A DNA stretch of 64,000 bases from Phyllobacterium calauticae. GTDB lineage: Bacteria; Pseudomonadota; Alphaproteobacteria; Rhizobiales; Rhizobiaceae. A program made the translations under genes and the position numbers. The DNA lies in assembly GCF_019991125.1 (NCBI RefSeq), contig NZ_JAGENB010000001.1, positions 1,116,001-1,180,000 of the forward strand. The letters run 5' to 3'. Position 1 is the stretch's first letter; each line of letters opens with the position of its first letter. Under the pieces are notes generated by a model that saw nothing but the letters and a program-made list of their open reading frames with translations, was not told where the DNA came from and ran no database searches. This document shows, one piece after another, positions 53,438 to 63,480 of the stretch.

Positions 53438-54337
53438 TCAGACTCCTTCCGCTGCGGCAGGTTCGGTGCGCTTGCCGGTCCGGCGCCCCAGGCTTTTCGA
53501 GTAGTGCTTCTCGAGGAGATGCTGGCCGATGGAAAGAATGGTCACAACCGCCAGATACCAGATGGCCGAAACGATCAGCAGTTCCATGACGCGGTTGTTG
53601 GCGTAGTACACGGCCTGTGCATTACGCAGGATTTCCGCGTACTGGATGACACTGGCAACCGAGGTCAGCTTGACCATGCTGATAACTTCATTGCCGACAG
53701 GCGGAATGATCACGCGCATGGCCTGCGGCAGCACGATACGGCGCAGCATGGTCAGCCGGGTCATGCCGATGACCTTGGCGGCTTCGATCTGGCCGTTGTC
53801 GACGGACAGGATGCCGCCGCGAACGACTTCGGCGGTGTAGGCGCCCTGATTGATGCCAAGGCCGAGCAGCGTCGCCATGAACGGCGTCATGAAATCGACG
53901 GTGCGCATTTCGAACAGGCCGGGAATGCCAAGTGTCGGAAAGATCAACGCCAGATTGAACCAGAGCAGCAATTGCAGCAGCAGCGGCGTTCCCCGGAAAA
54001 ACCAGATGTAGAAAACCGCCACATATTTCAGCACCGGATTGGGCGACATGATCATGATGGCAAAGACGACGCCGAGCACCAGCCCGAGGGCCATGGCACA
54101 GATCGTCATCAGGATGGTGTTCCACAGACCGGCGAGAATGGCCGGTGCGGTGAAGAACTGGCCGACCACCGGCCAGGCAATCTGGCCCTGGGCAAAAGCC
54201 TTGACGATCATGGCCAGCGCCAGAATGATCAGGGCGGCGGCCAGCCAGCGGCCATAGTGGCGCCGGGGCTGGTGCTTCAGGTGCGCAATGGAATATTTGG
54301 CAGGCGGGACGGAAACCGTGTGTTCGATATTGGCCAT
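53438..54337 (-). CDS. Polar amino acid ABC transporter permease
   Basis: 299-residue permease of the HisM type with at least five helices and the family loop [23 protein letters not shown] hydrophilic N-terminus of about 30 residues precedes helix 1. ATG 54337 has AAAGGA 8 nt upstream, within the end of the lyase gene; an alternative ATG at 54346 overlaps the lyase stop by 3 nt. The operon order is lyase, permease, ATPase, binding protein. Confidence 0.93.
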   Translation of the reverse strand: MANIEHTVSVPPAKYSIAHLKHQPRRHYGRWLAAALIILALAMIVKAFAQGQIAWPVVGQFFTAPAILAGLWNTILMTICAMALGLVLGVVFAIMIMSPNPVLKYVAVFYIWFFRGTPLLLQLLLWFNLALIFPTLGIPGLFEMRTVDFMTPFMATLLGLGINQGAYTAEVVRGGILSVDNGQIEAAKVIGMTRLTMLRRIVLPQAMRVIIPPVGNEVISMVKLTSVASVIQYAEILRNAQAVYYANNRVMELLIVSAIWYLAVVTILSIGQHLLEKHYSKSLGRRTGKRTEPAAAEGV

Positions 54338-54342
54338 CGTAC

Positions 54343-55782
54343 TCATCCTTTCAAAGCCGCTGTCGGGCTCGCATAGGAGGATAGCCACTCCCGCTGCGAT
54401 TCCAACACGGTTTTGAGCCTGACGATCTGCTCGCGAACCCGATCCGGGGCCGTTCCGCCATAGCCCTTGCGCGCGTCGACGGCCGCCTGCGGCGACAGGC
54501 TTGACCGGATCGACGGCAGCAGCCTGACATCGACGGCGGCAAGGTCATCATCGCTCACATCCTCAAGGCCGATGTTCCTGTCTTCACAGGAACGCACCAG
54601 CGCACCGGTGATTTCGTGCGCCTCGGAGAAGGGCACGCCTGTCTTGGCCAGCCAGTCGGCGACCTCGGTTGCCAGCGTAAAGCCGTCGACCGACTGCCTG
54701 CGCATGATATCGGTGTTGACGCGCATGGTCCGGATGAGGCCGGCCATGGCAGGCACGACGAGCGTCAGCGCATCGATCGTATCGAAGGCGGCATGCTTGT
54801 CCTCGGCAAGGTCACGGTTATAGGCGAAGGGCAGCCCCTTGAGGGCGACGAGCATCGTCGTCAGGCTGCCGATCAGCCGGGAAGCACGGCCGCGCGTCAG
54901 TTCGGCGATATCGCAGTTCTTCTTCTGCGGCATGATCGACGAGCCGGTGGCATAGCCATCATCCATTTCGATCCAGCGGAACTGGCGCGAGGACCACAGG
55001 AAGAGCTCCTCGGCAAGACGTGACAGGTGCACGCCGAACATGGCTGTTACAAAGAGGAATTCCGCCACATGGTCGCGGCTGCCCACCGCATCGATGGAGT
55101 TTTCGCACGGCGCGTCATAGCCAAGCTCGTGCGCCGACAGCTCCGGCTGCACAGCGATGCTTGAACCAGCCATGGCAGCCGCTCCGAGCGGCGAGCGTGC
55201 CGCGCGCCTGTCCCAATCGCGCAGCCGGTCAAGATCGCGGGCAAAGGTCTGGGCATGGGCAAGCAGCTGATGGGCAAAGCTGATGGGCTGGGCCGGCTGC
55301 AAATGGGTGAAACCCGCGGTGAGCGTCGTCACGTGGGCTTCCGCCTGGCCGGTCAGCGCCTGCTGCAGGAGAAGAATATCCGCACCGAGCCCGCGCGCCA
55401 CATCGCGCAGATAAAGCTTCAGGTCGTTGGCGGCCTGATCATTGCGGGAACGGCCCGCCCGCAGCTTGCCGCCGAGCGCACCGATACGTTCGCCCAGAAC
55501 CCGCTCCAGGAATGTATGAATATCTTCATCGGCAGCGGATGGCTCGATCGCGCCGGCCGCGTAGTCGGCGCCGATGCCCTTGATTGCCGCGAAAACCGTT
55601 TCCGCTTCGGCCTCGGTCAAAATCCCGGCGCGCACCAGTTCCCGCGCATGGGACAGCGACGAGGTCAGGTCATACGGGACAAGCCGGAAATAGCTGCTTT
55701 CCGAACGGGAAAGCGCTGTCAGCTCAGGTGATGGGCTCGTCCTGAAACGCGCCCCCCACAAACGGACGGACTGCTCGGTCAT
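54343..55782 (-). CDS. Argininosuccinate lyase-like enzyme, probably catabolic
   Basis: 479-residue member of the fumarase/aspartase superfamily. The substrate loop [10 protein letters not shown] is present, with the third signature region followed by [13 protein letters not shown] instead of the PDIAELxRGK found in ASL. Other elements ([18 protein letters not shown]) are intact, so elimination chemistry is likely. Translation is coupled to the importer genes, and a LysR gene is divergent upstream, so it probably degrades an imported compound rather than making arginine. It may be a paralogue of ArgH. The ATG 55782 follows AAAGGGG. Confidence 0.85.
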   Translation of the reverse strand: MTEQSVRLWGARFRTSPSPELTALSRSESSYFRLVPYDLTSSLSHARELVRAGILTEAEAETVFAAIKGIGADYAAGAIEPSAADEDIHTFLERVLGERIGALGGKLRAGRSRNDQAANDLKLYLRDVARGLGADILLLQQALTGQAEAHVTTLTAGFTHLQPAQPISFAHQLLAHAQTFARDLDRLRDWDRRAARSPLGAAAMAGSSIAVQPELSAHELGYDAPCENSIDAVGSRDHVAEFLFVTAMFGVHLSRLAEELFLWSSRQFRWIEMDDGYATGSSIMPQKKNCDIAELTRGRASRLIGSLTTMLVALKGLPFAYNRDLAEDKHAAFDTIDALTLVVPAMAGLIRTMRVNTDIMRRQSVDGFTLATEVADWLAKTGVPFSEAHEITGALVRSCEDRNIGLEDVSDDDLAAVDVRLLPSIRSSLSPQAAVDARKGYGGTAPDRVREQIVRLKTVLESQREWLSSYASPTAALKG

Positions 55783-55863
55783 GGCATTTATTCCCCTTTT
55801 TCTCGTTGTTGGAAGCTTATGGTTGTGTTTTTGACACGACAAACGAAATGAATTCGCATATCC

Positions 55864-55878
55864 ATTCCAAAAAGGAAT
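55864..55878. promoter_or_regulatory. LysR-type binding box between the lyase operon and LysR gene
   Basis: ATTCCAAAAAGGAAT is a perfect 5-bp-arm palindrome with the T-N11-A pattern of LysR operators. It lies 36 bp ahead of the LysR start and 82 bp ahead of the lyase start in the divergent gap, so it probably controls both. Confidence 0.65.
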
Positions 55879-55913
55879 ACCCTCTGTTCCAAAGAACCAG
55901 CGAGGCGAAGGCG

Positions 55914-56822
55914 ATGGTATCCGGCCGGATATATCCGTCCACACGGGCATTGCAGGTCATTGCGGCGATTGCCGAACATGGCAGCACGACGGCCTGCGCC
56001 AAGGCATTGAACATGACGCAGAGTGCCGTCAGCAAGCAATTGCTGGCGCTGGAAGCCCTGGCCGGCGTTCCGCTGTTTGTCCGTACCCCCTACGGCCTCT
56101 CGACCACGGAAGCGGGCAGGATTTATGTGGTCGAAGCCCGCATCGCGCTTGGCGCCATGGAGAATGCGGCCTTGCGGGTTGCCGCATTGGGATCGTCGCC
56201 CAATGCCATCAAGCTGCACATCCTGCCGATCATGGGCGACCGCTGGCTGATCCCGCGCTTTGCCAGCTTCGCCGAAGCGCATCCGGACATCAATGTTGAA
56301 CTGTCGACCTTTGCCAACAACGATCTGATCAACCAGGCGGATGCCGCGTTTCGTTTCGGCGAAGGCGATTGGCCCGATCAGGACAACCACTACCTCTTTG
56401 GCCGCGAGGTGGCACTCGTCGGTGCGCCGCACTTCATTGCCCGGCTTGGCGGCATCCGGCATCCCGGCGACATCGGCGCGTTTCCGCTGCTCCACCACAA
56501 GCACACGCCCCTGCGCTGGGAGGAGTTTGCCGAAGCGCAGCGCATCACCGATTTCGCGCCGGACCGTATCACGCATTTCGGCTTCTATGCGCTGGTCATC
56601 CGGGCAGCAATTGCCGGACAGGGGCTGGCACTGGTGCCGCGCGGCCTGATCGCCGATGAGCTGGCCAGCGGCAAGCTCGTCAATCCGCAAGGCTTTGGCT
56701 TCGTCAGCCGCCACGCCTATTGGCTGACCTGTCCGCAGGACCGGCCGCAACGGCCGGCCATGCGCATATTCCTTGACTGGCTGCTCCGCGAAGTCAGTTC
56801 CATGCCCGCGGACATGCGGTGA
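55914..56822 (+). CDS. LysR-family transcriptional regulator (GcvA-like)
   Basis: 302-residue regulator. The HTH is AIAEHGSTTACAKALNMTQSAVSKQLLALE (residues 16-45), and the effector domain follows from about 95. I use ATG 55914 because the T-N11-A box would otherwise be in the coding region and GAGG lies close by; an earlier ATG at 55848 is possible. It is divergent from the lyase/importer operon and very likely its regulator. Confidence 0.9.
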   Translation: MVSGRIYPSTRALQVIAAIAEHGSTTACAKALNMTQSAVSKQLLALEALAGVPLFVRTPYGLSTTEAGRIYVVEARIALGAMENAALRVAALGSSPNAIKLHILPIMGDRWLIPRFASFAEAHPDINVELSTFANNDLINQADAAFRFGEGDWPDQDNHYLFGREVALVGAPHFIARLGGIRHPGDIGAFPLLHHKHTPLRWEEFAEAQRITDFAPDRITHFGFYALVIRAAIAGQGLALVPRGLIADELASGKLVNPQGFGFVSRHAYWLTCPQDRPQRPAMRIFLDWLLREVSSMPADMR

Positions 56823-56980
56823 TCGGGCCGATCAAACCTGCGTGTTTTCAGGGCCCGTCTCATTCAAAAATATTTAATCAACTTGTCATGGAACCGGACG
56901 GACTCCCGACGCATTTCCTCGTCTAGTCTGGCATTGCCAAACAGCATGCCATGCTCATCAGAATACTCAGGGAGGAAGTG

Positions 56981-57238
56981 ATGAACGACAAGCGTTTTCC
57001 CATACCGGTCATGGTCAAACTGGGCGCTACAGGCCAAAGGGCCATCACCAGTGTCTGGGAAGCGATGGAGTGCCTGCAGCGCTACTGGCCATCGAAGACC
57101 GGCGCGAGCTATCGCCGCGCATTGCAGGCCTGTCTCGATGCCCTGGACGGGTGGAAACCCGCCCACAAGGCGCGTCATGCCTTTATCAGCGCCGCGCGCG
57201 ATGCCGGGGTGTTTCTCGACACGAGGCTGCGTCAGTAA
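56981..57238 (+). CDS. DUF982 domain protein
   Basis: 85-residue protein of the small DUF982 family common in rhizobia. The pattern VWEAMECLQRYWPSKTGASYRRALQACLDALDG is typical. ATG 56981 follows GGAGG 6 nt upstream. A strong terminator lies beyond its stop inside the convergent GMC gene. The function is unknown. Confidence 0.9.
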   Translation: MNDKRFPIPVMVKLGATGQRAITSVWEAMECLQRYWPSKTGASYRRALQACLDALDGWKPAHKARHAFISAARDAGVFLDTRLRQ

Positions 57239-57292
57239 CCGGAGCGGGCGACGCCGGGACCCATATGCTCCGGCGGCGCCCATTCTCCGATA

Positions 57293-58972
57293 TCAGCGAA
57301 TATCCGCCCGCGCCCGCGGGCGTTTTTCATTCAGCTCATGACTGAACACAGCGGGCGGCAGCGGCGCAAGCTTGCGGATGATATCAGCGCCCTTTTCGCC
57401 CATCATGATTGTCGGTGCATTGGTGTTGCACGAGGGAACCCGCGGCATGACGGAACTGTCGCAGACACGCAGCCCCTCCAGCCCATGCACCTTCAGGTCG
57501 AGGCCGACAACGGCCATGGAATCGGTGCCCATCTTGCAGGTGCCGACCGGATGGTGATCGGTCTTGGCATTGGCGCAACCATAATCGAACAATTCCTCGT
57601 CCGAATTGTACTTCGGCCCCGGCAGGCGTTCCGCCATGACGAAGGGCTTCAGTGCCGCCTGGTTCATGATTTCGCGCGCAAGTTTCAATCCTTCGATCGA
57701 CATCTTGCGGTCGTGCGGATCGCTCCAATAGTTGGGATCGATCAGCGGCGCGGCCATTGGATCGGCCGATTGCAGCCGCACCGTGCCGCGCGACCGCGGA
57801 TGCAGATAGGCCGAATTCAGGGTGACTCCAGCATTCTTCAGCCGTTCGACACCCGCCTCGATGCCCGACCCCAGCCCGAGATGGAACTGAATGTCAGGCG
57901 AACGGGCGTCGGGATCGGCGTACCAGAAACCGCCTGTTTCAAACAGGCTGGACGCGACGGGACCGGAGCGGAACAGCACATATTGCAGCCCGGCCCACAG
58001 GGTGCGGTGCAGCTTGGCGACGCCGTCATAGGTGTGATCGCCGGTGCATTCGGAAATTACGAACAGATCCAGATGATCCTGCATGTTTTCGCCGACACCG
58101 GGCAGATTGTGCACGACGGGAACGCCGGTTTTCCGCAGGTGATCCGCCGCGCCGATACCCGACTGCAGCAGCAGTTTCGGCGAGCCGATGGCGCCGGAAC
58201 TGACCAGCACTTCCCGCTCGGCGCGGATGATCTCGCGGGCGTTGCCTTTGGCGATTTCAACACCGACGGCCCGGCCGTTCTCCACCACGATTTTTGTCAC
58301 CTGCGCGCCCATGCGGACCGTCAGGTTCTTGCGGCCCTTGACCGGGGCAAGATAGGCCATCGAGGCCGATGAGCGGCGGCGATCGCGCTGGGTCAGCTGG
58401 TAGAAACCGACACCGGCCTGCTGCCTGCCGTTGAAATCATGATTGTAGGGAATGCCGAGTTCCTGCCCGGCCCGGATATAGGCATCGCAGATCGGCAGTG
58501 TCGCCACCGGCATGGAAACACCCAGCGGCCCGCCATAGGAATGGTAGTCATCGGCAAAGCGCTGATTGTCTTCAGCACGCTTGAAGTAGGGCAGCACGTC
58601 GCGGTAGCTCCAACCGGCACAGCTATCTTCCGAGGCCCACAGGTCGTAATCGATTGCATTGCCGCGCGTATAAAGCTGTGCGTTGATGCTGGAGCCGCCA
58701 CCGATGACCTTGGCCTGCGTATAGCGCAGCACGCGGTTCTTCATGTGCTTCTGCGGCACGGTCGACCAGCCCCAGCTGGCGACACCCTTGGTCATCTTGG
58801 CAAAGCCGGCCGGCATGTGGAACAGCGGATTCCAGTCGCCGCCGCCGGCCTCGAGCAGCAGGACCTTTACCTCGGGGTCCTCGCTGAGGCGATTGGCAAG
58901 CACACACCCCGCAGGGCCGGCACCGGTGATGATGTAATCGTAGGAGGATGATTTTTGGGTTGGGTTTGCCAT
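57293..58972 (-). CDS. GMC-family oxidoreductase (choline dehydrogenase-like)
   Basis: 559-residue FAD enzyme of the glucose-methanol-choline family. The ADP-binding loop GAGPAGCVLANRLSE is near residue 17; GGGSSINAQLYTRGN is GMC signature 1; GAIGSPKLLLQSGIG is signature 2; the C-terminal HHPVGTCKMG holds the catalytic His. Its length fits BetA-like alcohol dehydrogenases. The natural substrate is unclear. The start is preceded by a palindromic repeat, so the gene is likely separate from the SDR operon beyond it. Confidence 0.93.
   Translation of the reverse strand: MANPTQKSSSYDYIITGAGPAGCVLANRLSEDPEVKVLLLEAGGGDWNPLFHMPAGFAKMTKGVASWGWSTVPQKHMKNRVLRYTQAKVIGGGSSINAQLYTRGNAIDYDLWASEDSCAGWSYRDVLPYFKRAEDNQRFADDYHSYGGPLGVSMPVATLPICDAYIRAGQELGIPYNHDFNGRQQAGVGFYQLTQRDRRRSSASMAYLAPVKGRKNLTVRMGAQVTKIVVENGRAVGVEIAKGNAREIIRAEREVLVSSGAIGSPKLLLQSGIGAADHLRKTGVPVVHNLPGVGENMQDHLDLFVISECTGDHTYDGVAKLHRTLWAGLQYVLFRSGPVASSLFETGGFWYADPDARSPDIQFHLGLGSGIEAGVERLKNAGVTLNSAYLHPRSRGTVRLQSADPMAAPLIDPNYWSDPHDRKMSIEGLKLAREIMNQAALKPFVMAERLPGPKYNSDEELFDYGCANAKTDHHPVGTCKMGTDSMAVVGLDLKVHGLEGLRVCDSSVMPRVPSCNTNAPTIMMGEKGADIIRKLAPLPPAVFSHELNEKRPRARADIR
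57305..57327 (+). terminator. Intrinsic terminator for the DUF982 gene
   Basis: CGCCCGCG and CGCGGGCG flank a 2-nt centre and are followed by five T. It lies in the last codons of the convergent GMC oxidoreductase gene, so the hairpin is shared with coding sequence. Confidence 0.85.
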
Positions 58973-58980
58973 GACTCAGG

Positions 58981-59141
58981 CACCCCCCTCTGGGCTGCCG
59001 CACGTCTCCCCCACAGGGGGGGAGATCACATCGGCATTGATGTTTTTGCATCTTGAATAGCGATGCAAGGCGAAATGAAACGAAACCGACAGCTGATCTC
59101 CCCCCCTGTGGGGGAGATGGGCGGCAGCCCTGAGGGGGGTG
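58981..59141. repeat. Large palindromic repeat between two operons
   Basis: The arms start CACCCCCCTCTGGGCTGCCG (58981) and end with the complement at 59141. They pair over about 48 bases each around a centre of about 65 bases, and each arm has an internal CTCCCCCACA-type palindrome. The core matches the element at 3782-3859. The region is gene-free. Confidence 0.92.
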
Positions 59142-59162
59142 AAATTCATGTTTTGCAACCTG

Positions 59163-59942
59163 TTAAAGCCGATTGATCGAAAGGGCGCCATCCGCGTTGA
59201 TGATCGAGCCTGTGGCAAAGTTGAAATCGCCGCCGGCCAGCGCCGCAACGATGCGGCCGAGATCATCCGGCTCACCCCAGCGCTTCATCGGCACGAGTCC
59301 TTCGGCGATGCGTTTGTCGTACTTGGCTGCGGCAACGGCCGTCATGTCGGAGCGGATGATGCCGGGACGCACGTCGAAAACGCTGATCCCCTCGTCCGCA
59401 AGCCGCACGGCCAGCCCTTGCGTGAACGACGCCAGTGCCGCCTTGGTCATGCAGTAATCGAGACGTTCCGGCGAGGTCATCTCCGCGGAAACCGATGTGA
59501 TGTTGACGATCGTACGGGCGGCCCGGCCATCGGTGCGGCCAAGCATGGCCCGCAGCACCGCCTGCGTGAAGAACACGGTTCCCCGCACATTGATATCAAA
59601 GATTGCATTGTAGTTTGCCGGCTCAAGATCGAGAAAATCACCACGCACTTTCGAACCGATGCCGGCATTGTTGACGAGACAATCAATCCGGCCGAATGCT
59701 GCCATGACGGCGCCGACGGTTTGCGCGTGATTGGAAAGTTCAGCCAGATCCGCCTCGATAAACCGTACCTTTGCGCCGAGTGATTCCAGTGCTGAAACAG
59801 CGGCATCAGCCGCTTCATCCCGCACGAGGTCGGTGATCGCCAGATCAAATCCCCTGGCGGCAAGCGCCGTGGCAATACCAAGGCCGATGCCGCGCCGGGC
59901 GCCGGTAACCAGGGCGACGGGTTTGGACTGGATACTCATCAT
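59163..59942 (-). CDS. SDR-family oxidoreductase (3-ketoacyl-ACP reductase-like)
   Basis: 259-residue NAD(P)-dependent dehydrogenase. TGARRGIGLGIATAL (cofactor loop), NNAGIG, and YCMTKAA (catalytic Tyr and Lys) are complete, with a Ser in NITSVSAEM. The FabG-like annotation is by resemblance. Its position in a sugar importer/GMC operon suggests the reduction of a sugar-derived carbonyl. The start overlaps the GMC stop by 4 nt (ATGA), and an alternative ATG lies one codon later. Confidence 0.93.
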   Translation of the reverse strand: MMSIQSKPVALVTGARRGIGLGIATALAARGFDLAITDLVRDEAADAAVSALESLGAKVRFIEADLAELSNHAQTVGAVMAAFGRIDCLVNNAGIGSKVRGDFLDLEPANYNAIFDINVRGTVFFTQAVLRAMLGRTDGRAARTIVNITSVSAEMTSPERLDYCMTKAALASFTQGLAVRLADEGISVFDVRPGIIRSDMTAVAAAKYDKRIAEGLVPMKRWGEPDDLGRIVAALAGGDFNFATGSIINADGALSINRL

Positions 59943-61462
59943 GCTAGCTCCCCGGCAATGATGTGATCGGCGACGCGCAGCGCCTGTGCGGCGATGGTCA
60001 GCGCCGGGTTGACCGCGGCTGATGTCGGCAGGAAGGCGGCATCGACGACAAACAGGTTCGGGTGGTCGAAGGCGCGGCAATGGACATCCAGCGGTGCCTG
60101 CGCCGGGTCGGTGCCCATCCGCACCGTGCCGCATTGATGCGACGGGGTCTTGCGGTCAAAGGCCTTGGACAGAACGAGGGGAAATCCGGCGGCCCGCAGC
60201 ACCGACTTGATCCGGGCGACCAGTTTCTGATGTGCCGGCCAGTTGCTGCGCACCCATTCGAGAATAATCCTGTCATCGTCGACGCGAACGCGGCTCTCCG
60301 GTTTCGGCACATCCTCGCTCATGGCGAGGAAATCCACCGTATGATTGCAGAACCGGTTGAGAATCCATTCAGGTACGAGCTTGAGGTCCGACTTCAGCAC
60401 GGGCCCGCTGATCCGCCCGAGCAATTGCACATTGCCGAGCGGTGCACCACCCTCGCCGTCGGACAGGTAGAAATCATTGAAGCCGAACGTCTTCTGATAG
60501 ATGGAATCATTGCGGAAGCGCGGATCGAACCCGATGACCGCTGACAGATTGTGATTCATGAAGTTGCGGCCGACCTGATCCGAGCGGTTGGCAAGACCGG
60601 CGGGATTGCGGCTGTCAGCCGAACGCAACAGAAGCACCGCGGATTGAACGGCGCCTGCCGAGAGGATCACCAGTTTGGGTTTGAGAACAGCAGGTACGCC
60701 ATCCCTGACGTAATGCACGGCGGCAATCGATTTTCCGTCTGCAGCTGTCTCGAGCCGCGTGACGCGCGAATTGGTCTGCAGGCGGATATTGCCGTGCTTC
60801 AATGCCTGGGCAAGGGCAGTGGTCTCCGCATCCATCTTGCCGTTGAAGCTGTTGGGGTGTGCATCCCAGGGCGTCCTGCCGTGGGACATCCATGTATCGA
60901 TATCGACGCCGAGCGGCAGGGAAAACGGATGGACACCGGCAACACGCAGCCGCCTGCGCAGGATACCGATGGGTTCCTCGTCGGGCACGGGGGGAAAGCC
61001 GTAGGGCGTCGAATGATGCGGTTCCGTCGGGTCTTCGCCTTGGCTTCCGCGCACCTGATAGAGCGCCTCCGCCTTGCCGTACCACGGCTCCAGCTCGCCA
61101 TAGGCAAACGGCCAGGCGGGTGAGACCCCCTCGAGATGCCGCATCTCGGCAAAGTCCTCGGCCCGGTAACGCGTCAGCACCGCGCCATAGAACTTCGAAT
61201 TGCCGCCGACATTGTAGTAATTGCCGGGATTGAACGCCTTGCCATCCGCATCGTACCAGCTTTCATCCGGGCGGAAGAAACCCTTCTGGAAGATCGCGCG
61301 CGGATCACGGTTCTCCGGACGGTCGGGCAAATGACCACCCGCCTCCAGGATCAGGATGTCTGCTCCCGATCCCGCCAGACCGGCGGCAATAGTCGACCCG
61401 CCAATCCCCGAACCGATGATGACGATATCGGGGGATTGGCTTCGTTGCGACGCGGCGTTCAT
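59939..61462 (-). CDS. GMC-family oxidoreductase in the carbohydrate-importer operon
   Basis: 507-residue FAD enzyme. GSGIGGSTIAAGLAGSGADI is the cofactor loop; the GMC motif GGNSKFYGAVLTRY and the C-terminal HQCGTVRMG with His are seen. It belongs to the sugar/polyol oxidase group more than to choline dehydrogenase. I use ATG 61462 because it begins at the FAD loop. It is 13 bp after the ATPase stop and overlaps the SDR start, so it is in the importer operon. Confidence 0.92.
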   Translation of the reverse strand: MNAASQRSQSPDIVIIGSGIGGSTIAAGLAGSGADILILEAGGHLPDRPENRDPRAIFQKGFFRPDESWYDADGKAFNPGNYYNVGGNSKFYGAVLTRYRAEDFAEMRHLEGVSPAWPFAYGELEPWYGKAEALYQVRGSQGEDPTEPHHSTPYGFPPVPDEEPIGILRRRLRVAGVHPFSLPLGVDIDTWMSHGRTPWDAHPNSFNGKMDAETTALAQALKHGNIRLQTNSRVTRLETAADGKSIAAVHYVRDGVPAVLKPKLVILSAGAVQSAVLLLRSADSRNPAGLANRSDQVGRNFMNHNLSAVIGFDPRFRNDSIYQKTFGFNDFYLSDGEGGAPLGNVQLLGRISGPVLKSDLKLVPEWILNRFCNHTVDFLAMSEDVPKPESRVRVDDDRIILEWVRSNWPAHQKLVARIKSVLRAAGFPLVLSKAFDRKTPSHQCGTVRMGTDPAQAPLDVHCRAFDHPNLFVVDAAFLPTSAAVNPALTIAAQALRVADHIIAGELA

Positions 61463-61475
61463 GACATCGTGATCG

Positions 61476-62594
61476 TCAGGCGCCGATACGCAGCTGCGAT
61501 TGCGGATCGAAGAACACGGCCTTGTCGAGATTGAACGCCAGTTGCGTCTTCTGCCCCGGCAGGATCTGGGCGTCGGCACGCAGGCGCGCCACCACTTCCT
61601 TGCTGCCAAGCCTGGTCACGGCGAAGGTATCGGACCCCGCTGGTTCGACCACGTCGATCAGGCACTCGCCTTCCACCAGCGAACTCGCATTGCGGTCTGC
61701 CCCATCGGGATCGGTCAGGGCTTCCGGACGGATGCCGAAAATCACATCCTTGCCGGAATGGCCCACCAGCGCGCTGTTGGTCTTCTTGATCGGCAACCGC
61801 AACGGCGAGGAATCGGGCCGGTCGAGCACGACGCTCAAATCCGAAGCACCGCCCTCGATTTTCGCCTTGAGCAGGTTCATGGCAGGCGAGCCCATGAAGT
61901 CGGCGACAAAGAGGTTGGTCGGATTGTTGTAGATTTCCGCCGGGGTACCGAATTGCTGCAGGATGCCGTCCTTGAGCACGGCGATCTTGGTGGCCAGCGT
62001 CATCGCCTCGATCTGGTCGTGCGTCACATAGACGATCGTGGTTTTCATCCGCTGGTGCAGGCGCTTGATCTCGGTGCGCATGTCGACGCGCAGCTTGGCA
62101 TCGAGATTGGACAGTGGCTCATCGAACAGGAACACCTGCGGGTTGCGCACGAGCGCCCGGCCCATGGCAACGCGCTGGCGCTGGCCGCCGGACAGCTGGC
62201 TCGGCTTGCGGTCGAGCAGATGGCCGATCTGCAGCATGTCGGCAACCTGCTTGATGGCCTTCTCACGCTCGTCTTTCGGCACGCCGCGGATTTCCATGCC
62301 GAAGGCGATGTTTCCGCCAACGGTCATGTTCGGATAAAGCGCATAGGACTGGAACACCATGGCGATATCGCGCTTGGACGGGTGCAGGCCGCTGATCGAT
62401 TTGCCCTTGATCGAAATGTCGCCGGAACTGATCGGTTCGAGCCCGGCAATTGTGTTGAGCAGGGTGGACTTGCCGCAGCCGGAAGGGCCGACGAGGACGA
62501 GAAAGCCACCCTCGTCGATCTCGATATTGATGTCCTTCAGGATCGGGACATTGCCATAGGATTTATGCAGGTTCTTGATCTGGAGAAATGACAT
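61476..62594 (-). CDS. Carbohydrate ABC transporter ATP-binding protein (UgpC/MalK type)
   Basis: 372-residue ATPase with an ABC domain (Walker A GPSGCGKST, LSGGQRQRVAMGRAL, LFDEPLSNLD) and a C-terminal TOBE domain from about 240. Such subunits energise sugar importers. It is 4 nt from the permease stop and upstream of the GMC gene, as expected of a carbohydrate-uptake operon. The sugar is not defined. Confidence 0.96.
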   Translation of the reverse strand: MSFLQIKNLHKSYGNVPILKDINIEIDEGGFLVLVGPSGCGKSTLLNTIAGLEPISSGDISIKGKSISGLHPSKRDIAMVFQSYALYPNMTVGGNIAFGMEIRGVPKDEREKAIKQVADMLQIGHLLDRKPSQLSGGQRQRVAMGRALVRNPQVFLFDEPLSNLDAKLRVDMRTEIKRLHQRMKTTIVYVTHDQIEAMTLATKIAVLKDGILQQFGTPAEIYNNPTNLFVADFMGSPAMNLLKAKIEGGASDLSVVLDRPDSSPLRLPIKKTNSALVGHSGKDVIFGIRPEALTDPDGADRNASSLVEGECLIDVVEPAGSDTFAVTRLGSKEVVARLRADAQILPGQKTQLAFNLDKAVFFDPQSQLRIGA

Positions 62595-62598
62595 TGGG

Positions 62599-63480
62599 TT
62601 ATCCCTTCACGGCGCCGGACATAAGTCCACGGACGAAGTAGCGCCCGGAAACGATGTAGACGATAAGAGTTGGCAGTGCGGCGAGGATCGCGCCGGCGAA
62701 ATGCACGTTGTATTCCTTCACGCCCGTCGACGAGTTCACCAGGTTGTTGAGCGCGACCGTCATCGGCGTGCTGCTGAACCCCGAGAACGAGGCGCCGAAC
62801 AGGAAGTCGTTCCAGATATTCGTGAACTGCCAGATGACGGACACCACGATGATAGGACCCGACGACGGCAGCAGGATGCGCCAGAAAATCTGGAAGAAGC
62901 TGGCGCCGTCGATCTGCGCAGCGCGGACCAGCTCCGTCGGGAATGCTTCGTAGTAGTTGCGGAAATACAGCGTGGTGAAACCGAGACCGTAGATCACGTG
63001 CACGAAAATCAGGCCTTGAATGGTGCCGGCCATTCCGAGAGCGCCGAGAACCCGCGCCATGGGTATGAGGACGATCTGGAACGGAATGAAGCAGCCGAGC
63101 AGCAGCATGCCGAACATGACGTTCGAGCCGCGGAACCGCCACTTCGTCAGCACATAGCCGTTCAGCGCGCCCAGCACGGTTGAAATCGCCACGGCCGGGA
63201 TGACCATGATGATCGAGTTGATGAAATAAGGCTTCAAACCTGTCGGCTGCACGCCGATCTGGGCCGTCGACCAGGCCGCAAGCCAGGGCTCGATGGTCCA
63301 TTCATGCGGCGGCGACAGCATGCCGCCCTGACGGATTTCATCAAGGGTCTTCAGCGAATTCACCACCATGACGTAGAGCGGCAAAAGGTAGTAAAAGGCG
63401 AAGACCAGCAGGGCGATATAGATAAGGACGCGGGTCAGCTTGCCGCTGGAGATGGCATTGTCCGGACTCGGAGCGCTCAT
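62599..63480 (-). CDS. Carbohydrate ABC transporter permease (MalG type)
   Basis: 293-residue permease with six helices. The coupling loop is LVRAAQIDGASFFQIFWRILLPS, typical of MalG. Start ATG 63480 overlaps the stop of the next permease by 4 nt. It forms the pore with the partner encoded upstream on the minus strand. Confidence 0.94.
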   Translation of the reverse strand: MSAPSPDNAISSGKLTRVLIYIALLVFAFYYLLPLYVMVVNSLKTLDEIRQGGMLSPPHEWTIEPWLAAWSTAQIGVQPTGLKPYFINSIIMVIPAVAISTVLGALNGYVLTKWRFRGSNVMFGMLLLGCFIPFQIVLIPMARVLGALGMAGTIQGLIFVHVIYGLGFTTLYFRNYYEAFPTELVRAAQIDGASFFQIFWRILLPSSGPIIVVSVIWQFTNIWNDFLFGASFSGFSSTPMTVALNNLVNSSTGVKEYNVHFAGAILAALPTLIVYIVSGRYFVRGLMSGAVKG

